The notes beneath the pieces were generated by a model. The model saw only the letters and a list, made by a program, of their open reading frames with translations. It searched no databases and was not told the DNA's origin. Below are positions 60,420 through 64,000 of a stretch of DNA of 64,000 nt, piece by piece. The stretch lies in assembly GCA_022562055.1 (NCBI GenBank), contig JADFQA010000004.1:42432-106431 (forward strand). Reading direction: 5' to 3'. This DNA comes from Acidobacteriota bacterium. GTDB taxonomy: Bacteria; Actinomycetota; Acidimicrobiia; Spongiisociales; UBA5794. The stretch's first letter is position 1. Every line of letters begins with the position of its first letter. The translations under genes and the position numbers were made by a program.

Positions 60420-61928
60420 GTGACCCAGCCCTTGGATCAGTCCGTAGACGCCGATCGGCGGAAACCTCTCATCCTGTGGATTGTGCCACTCGTCGCTTCG
60501 GTATTCGTGCCTGCTTTGTGGTGGACAGGGGCAGATTGGCCCTTTGCGTTTAGGCCCGACCTTGTCGCCACGATGACAACGTTTGTCGTGTTCTACGCCA
60601 CGGTCATACTGGCGGCGCTCTCACACGGGTTTCGCCACCGGATTCGGTGGGCGATGGGTGTCACTACAGTCGTGGTAGTTGTCAGTTTCCAATGGAGCGC
60701 GTTTGTGGGGACCGCGGAAAATTTCTCCGCTGTGACCGGTGTCTCGTTCCTTGCAGACGTCATCCCAGTAGCCATTGCCGGATCGCTGATTTGGATTTCG
60801 GTTCGGCTTGCGCACGATTGGCAGTTTGCGATAATCGTCGGAACGGCAACTATCGCAGCCCTCGTCGCAGCGGCGCTCGTCAGTTTCTCGCTGGTCGCTC
60901 CATCACCGAGTCCTCTCGAAATTGCGACGGCGATGCCTGGGTCGCCGGACGTGCTTCTCCTCGTCCTCGACGGCTATGGTCGGGCCGACTGGCTCGAAGA
61001 CAATTTCGATTTCGACAACGGCGCATTTCTTGCAGAGCTGGAGTCACGTGGTTTCGCCATCGCCACGGAGGCCACCGCCAACTATTCGTATACGTTCGGC
61101 TCCGTGTCCTCGATGTTGAATCTTGACTACGTCTTCTCTCTGGGAGAGGTCACTGAGGATGAACGGAAGGAAATGCGTGCAGCCCTCACCGGAGCGGTGG
61201 GTCTCATTCCAGCGTTCAAGGAAGCGGGATACGAAGTCGCTTACATCGAAAACGTGTGGGGTGGTTCGCGATGTGGTTCGGCCGTCGATTGGTGTATCCG
61301 CACCGGACTTGCGAGACACGGTTTATGGAATCTAGGCCGAATGTCCATCTTGGCACCCCTTATGGCGACGCTAGTTCCTGATCCGCTCACTAGCCTGGCA
61401 CTTGAGCAGCTCCAGTCTCTTGGTGAAATGGTGACCGAGCCGCACCCAAACAGCAGCCCGCGGTTTACGTTCGCGCATGTGGTATTGCCGCATGCGCCGA
61501 TGTTATTCAGCGCCGGCTGCGCACGCCACTCTTACGGTGAGGCCCGCAGGTGGGGAGTTGGAAGCGAGGAACTGCAGGCGGAGCGTCAGAGCAACTACGT
61601 TGACCAGGTCAAATGTGTCAACCGCCAAGTTGTCGAAGCCCTCGACTCCTTTCTCGGCGAACATCCCGACGGCATAGTCATGATTACGGCCGACCACGGA
61701 CCCGCCTCGAACCTCCTGGTGGATCTTCCCGCAGACGAATTGGCGCCAGCGACGATTGACGAGCGGATGAAGATACTGAGTGCCTACCGGCTGCCGGGAT
61801 GCGAGGAGGCCTTTCGCAGGGATCTCACGCCGGTGAACGGCGTTCGTGTGCTTCTCAATTGTGCGACCGGTGCGGGATTGGGTGAATTGCCTGATTCGCC
61901 GGCGGATGCCTCCGAGTCCTCTGAATGA
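60420..61928 (+). CDS. Membrane sulfatase/phosphoethanolamine-transferase-like hydrolase
   Basis: 502 residues. Five N-terminal membrane helices (about 15-160) are followed by an extracytoplasmic alkaline-phosphatase-superfamily domain: VLLLVLDGYGRADWLEDNF, a Ser/Thr-rich nucleophile region ANYSYTFGSVSSMLN, FAHVVLPHAPMLF and MITADHGPASNL. Likely acts on cell-surface lipids or glycans. GTG start; the stop overlaps the next gene (ATGA), so both belong together. Confidence 0.78.
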   Translation: MTQPLDQSVDADRRKPLILWIVPLVASVFVPALWWTGADWPFAFRPDLVATMTTFVVFYATVILAALSHGFRHRIRWAMGVTTVVVVVSFQWSAFVGTAENFSAVTGVSFLADVIPVAIAGSLIWISVRLAHDWQFAIIVGTATIAALVAAALVSFSLVAPSPSPLEIATAMPGSPDVLLLVLDGYGRADWLEDNFDFDNGAFLAELESRGFAIATEATANYSYTFGSVSSMLNLDYVFSLGEVTEDERKEMRAALTGAVGLIPAFKEAGYEVAYIENVWGGSRCGSAVDWCIRTGLARHGLWNLGRMSILAPLMATLVPDPLTSLALEQLQSLGEMVTEPHPNSSPRFTFAHVVLPHAPMLFSAGCARHSYGEARRWGVGSEELQAERQSNYVDQVKCVNRQVVEALDSFLGEHPDGIVMITADHGPASNLLVDLPADELAPATIDERMKILSAYRLPGCEEAFRRDLTPVNGVRVLLNCATGAGLGELPDSPADASESSE

Positions 61929-63301
61929 TTGAGCCTGGGTCCTTTCGGGATCCAACGTCACGGGTCTTCTATGACGGTGATCGCGTACTACGGGGGCTTT
62001 CGTCTGACATGGCTGAATCCGATGCCTCGGTGCGAAAGGGTGGGCTCATGGCCACCCTCGTTTCGGAGGGCATGTTTGTTGACAGTTGGGTCGTTGACGA
62101 TGTCCTCCCGCCCGCCGGTGTCCCGTCGGCGACGGTCGTTGAGTCGGCCCGGGTTCCGCTGGTCAGCTATCCGAGTGAGTGGTCGTTTTCGATGCTGAGA
62201 GACGCGGCACTGACCACCCTCGACGCAAACCTCTTATGTCTTGAGCAGGGGTTCATTCTCAAAGACGCGTCCGCGTTTAACGTGCTCTTCCGCGGTGTCA
62301 CTCCGGTCATTGTCGATGTCACGTCCGTTGACGTTTTCGGCGAGGAGGGGACCTGGGCAGCCTACGGCCAGTTCTGCGATCATTTCCTCGCTCCTCTTAT
62401 GTTTGAGGCGTTCTGTGGAATCCCATTCCGCCGCGTGCTGCACTCCGAGACAGACGGTCTCCCGATTGGGGACCTCAACCGACTCTTGCGTGGCCGCTCC
62501 GCGTTGCATCGAGGTGTCCTGTCGCATGTTCGGCTGCGCAGCTACCTAGAAGGACGTTCCGCGGGCATGGACACAGACAAGCGCCGTGATGTGGCCAAGG
62601 TCGTGTTACCAAAAGCGGCCGTTGCTCGCACGATCAGAAAGATGCGCAAGCTTGTTTCCTCTCTAGAATCGAGCGCTCCGAGCACATGGGCTGACTACGA
62701 GGCGGCGCTTCCCTACGAGGAGGTTTCGTCACAGGCAAAGGCAGAGTTTGTGACAAGCGCCGCAGTAGCGACGAAATCGCACTCTCTGGCGGTCGATGTC
62801 GGCGCCAATGTTGGTCGTTTCACCATGATTTTGACTGAGCACTTCGACTCTGTGGTCGGCCTCGATAGCGATTCGGGCACGGTCGACGCGTTGTATACGT
62901 TGCTAGCGAAATCCGACACCAAGAACCTGACACCGCTCGTTGTTGACATCACCAACCCGACTCCATCGTTCGGTTGGCGTGGGATCGAACGGTCAGCCTT
63001 CACAGAGCGCGTGCAACCCGACTTTGCAATGTGGCTTGCTGTCATGCATCACCTATGTCTTGGCATCGGCATACCGCTTGAGCAGATGGTCGCACAGATC
63101 TTCGGGTTCAGCCGTGAGGCGGTTGTCGAGTTCGTCTCTCGCGACGACCCAATGGCGCAGCGGATTTCGGCGAGCCGCACCACAGCCCTCGCCCCATACA
63201 GCCGAGACCTGTTTGAGGAGTATGTCTCCTCTCACGGACGGATCGTGGAGCGACATGAATTGACCACAACCCGAACCCTCTACCACGTGGCAACTAGCTA
63301 A
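61925..63301 (+). CDS. Kinase-like/SAM methyltransferase two-domain protein (NoeA-like)
   Basis: 458 residues. The N-terminal half has FILKDASAFNVLFRGVTPVI followed by VDVTSVD, which resembles the catalytic loop and metal Asp of aminoglycoside-phosphotransferase-type kinases. The C-terminal half is a class I methyltransferase with motif I LAVDVGANVGRFTMILTEHF. The arrangement resembles NoeA-like nodulation proteins. Coupled to the membrane hydrolase by ATGA, suggesting joint work on a surface polymer. Confidence 0.65.
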   Translation: MIEPGSFRDPTSRVFYDGDRVLRGLSSDMAESDASVRKGGLMATLVSEGMFVDSWVVDDVLPPAGVPSATVVESARVPLVSYPSEWSFSMLRDAALTTLDANLLCLEQGFILKDASAFNVLFRGVTPVIVDVTSVDVFGEEGTWAAYGQFCDHFLAPLMFEAFCGIPFRRVLHSETDGLPIGDLNRLLRGRSALHRGVLSHVRLRSYLEGRSAGMDTDKRRDVAKVVLPKAAVARTIRKMRKLVSSLESSAPSTWADYEAALPYEEVSSQAKAEFVTSAAVATKSHSLAVDVGANVGRFTMILTEHFDSVVGLDSDSGTVDALYTLLAKSDTKNLTPLVVDITNPTPSFGWRGIERSAFTERVQPDFAMWLAVMHHLCLGIGIPLEQMVAQIFGFSREAVVEFVSRDDPMAQRISASRTTALAPYSRDLFEEYVSSHGRIVERHELTTTRTLYHVATS

Positions 63302-63470
63302 TCGTACGATGTTGTTCACGGGTCGCGGGCCCGGTCGTGGATTTCGTACCGCTTGCAACGGCTGTTTCTCGAGCAAGGTCAACGAACGCGGCCGGGGACG
63401 GTGCGTGCCATCGCGGCTTTCTGCGCATGAGATGTCTGGTTGTCGCTGATTTCGGATAGGATTTGTGTAG

Positions 63471-64000
63471 ATGCTGAACAATCTCAAGACCACGGCTTTG
63501 ATGGCCTTTCTCGGTGGGCTGCTGGTTGCGGCCGGGTTTGCGTTCGGGTCTCAAACGGGTGCCATCGTGATGCTTGGTGTGGCCGCGGCACTGAACATGG
63601 GCATGTACTTCTTTTCCGACAAGATCGCGCTCAAGTCTTCGCGTGCTGTACCGGTCACCCAGGAGCAACTTCCAGAGGTGTACAGCATTGTCGGATCGTT
63701 GGCCGCTGCGCACAGCATTCCGATGCCCCGCATTTACGTGATCGAATCTGCACAACCGAACGCGTTTGCCACTGGCCGCAACCCCAAACATGCAGCGGTC
63801 GCGGTGACGACAGGGATCTTGTCGATGATGAGCCGCTCCGAGCTCGAAGGTGTGCTTGCCCACGAGCTCTCCCACGTCATCAACCGCGACATTCTCATTT
63901 CATCAATCGCGGCCACGGTTGGCGCCGCAATATCGCTGCTGTCAAGAATGGCGATGTGGGGTGGCCGAGGCAGGAACCGCGGCGGTAACCCGATCGTGTC
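63471..64000 (+). CDS. htpX: HtpX-like M48 zinc metalloprotease, 5' part
   Basis: First 176 codons; the gene runs off the right edge. Two N-terminal membrane helices (about 8-45), then SIPMPRIYVIESAQPNAFAT, and the zinc site VLAHELSHVINRDILISS with HExxH. HtpX degrades misfolded membrane proteins. The frame is open to the last base. Confidence 0.92.
   Translation, partial: MLNNLKTTALMAFLGGLLVAAGFAFGSQTGAIVMLGVAAALNMGMYFFSDKIALKSSRAVPVTQEQLPEVYSIVGSLAAAHSIPMPRIYVIESAQPNAFATGRNPKHAAVAVTTGILSMMSRSELEGVLAHELSHVINRDILISSIAATVGAAISLLSRMAMWGGRGRNRGGNPIV

Noticed and set aside
1..64000. CRISPR arrays, tRNA or rRNA genes, insertion sequences, prophage
   Set aside because: No regularly spaced repeats, cloverleaf or T-loop signatures outside coding frames, rRNA-like stretches, transposase or phage structural genes were found by reading both strands.

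Overview
The window looks like a chromosomal segment of a moderately high-G+C actinobacterium, perhaps from Acidimicrobiia or a related deep lineage. The evidence is the actinobacterial-type Tad pilus cluster (HAD phosphatase, Ssd-like protein, tadA, tadB, tadC, DUF4244-type pilin, tadE, tadF-like), a PimB-like mannosyltransferase, a DUF2277 gene, and many GTG starts with 4-base ATGA/GTGA overlaps. The class assignment is inference.

Region 1 (1-17.8 kb) encodes anaerobic phenol/4-hydroxybenzoate degradation through benzoyl-CoA. In pathway order: phenylphosphate synthase (ppsB and ppsA types), a UbiD-type carboxylase with its UbiX-type flavin prenyltransferase and a NagD-type HAD phosphatase, 4-hydroxybenzoyl-CoA reductase (alpha subunit cut by the window edge, beta subunit with the diagnostic 4Fe-4S loop), ATP-dependent benzoyl-CoA reductase of the bzdNOPQ type, dienoyl-CoA hydratase (dch), 6-hydroxycyclohexenecarbonyl-CoA dehydrogenase (had) and the ring-opening hydrolase (oah). 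An IclR regulator and a TetR regulator sit inside. Two nearly identical 35-bp promoter-operator modules precede the pps genes and iclR. The hcr gamma subunit, the aromatic acid-CoA ligase, the dedicated ferredoxin and the ppsC-type subunit are not in the window.

Region 2 (17.9-28.7 kb) is ordinary chromosome: DUF2277, M1 aminopeptidase, a LEA-like repeat protein, AIM24 protein, glycerophosphodiesterase, leuCD, and an ArsR-like regulator with an MFS exporter. Region 3 (27.9-34.3 kb) is the Tad pilus cluster followed by an M23-like lipoprotein.

Region 4 (34.3-38.1 kb) is the most unusual. On the minus strand, three tandem micro-ORFs of 26-30 codons, each with a strong Shine-Dalgarno and each followed by a hairpin, encode peptides with a shared N-terminal leader and unrelated C-termini. 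Upstream on the same strand are a PqqD-like (RiPP recognition element) protein and a Sec11-like serine peptidase, overlapping by ATGA. I interpret this as an undescribed ribosomal-peptide (RiPP-like) system. A relic of a tadF-like gene lies beside it, with REP-like hairpins on both sides.

Region 5 (38.2-47.7 kb) holds a two-TrkA/TrkH potassium uptake operon, a K+-dependent membrane pyrophosphatase, a tandem histidine phosphatase, a PimB-like glycosyltransferase and a phosphodiesterase. Region 6 (47.8-59.6 kb) is an 11-subunit complex I operon, nuoABCDHIJKLMN, without nuoEFG, followed by midA (a complex I assembly methyltransferase homologue) and DUF971. Region 7 (59.6-64 kb) has a DUF1330 protein, a membrane phosphohydrolase, a kinase-like/methyltransferase fusion and the start of htpX. 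No rRNA, tRNA, CRISPR array, insertion sequence or prophage was seen.
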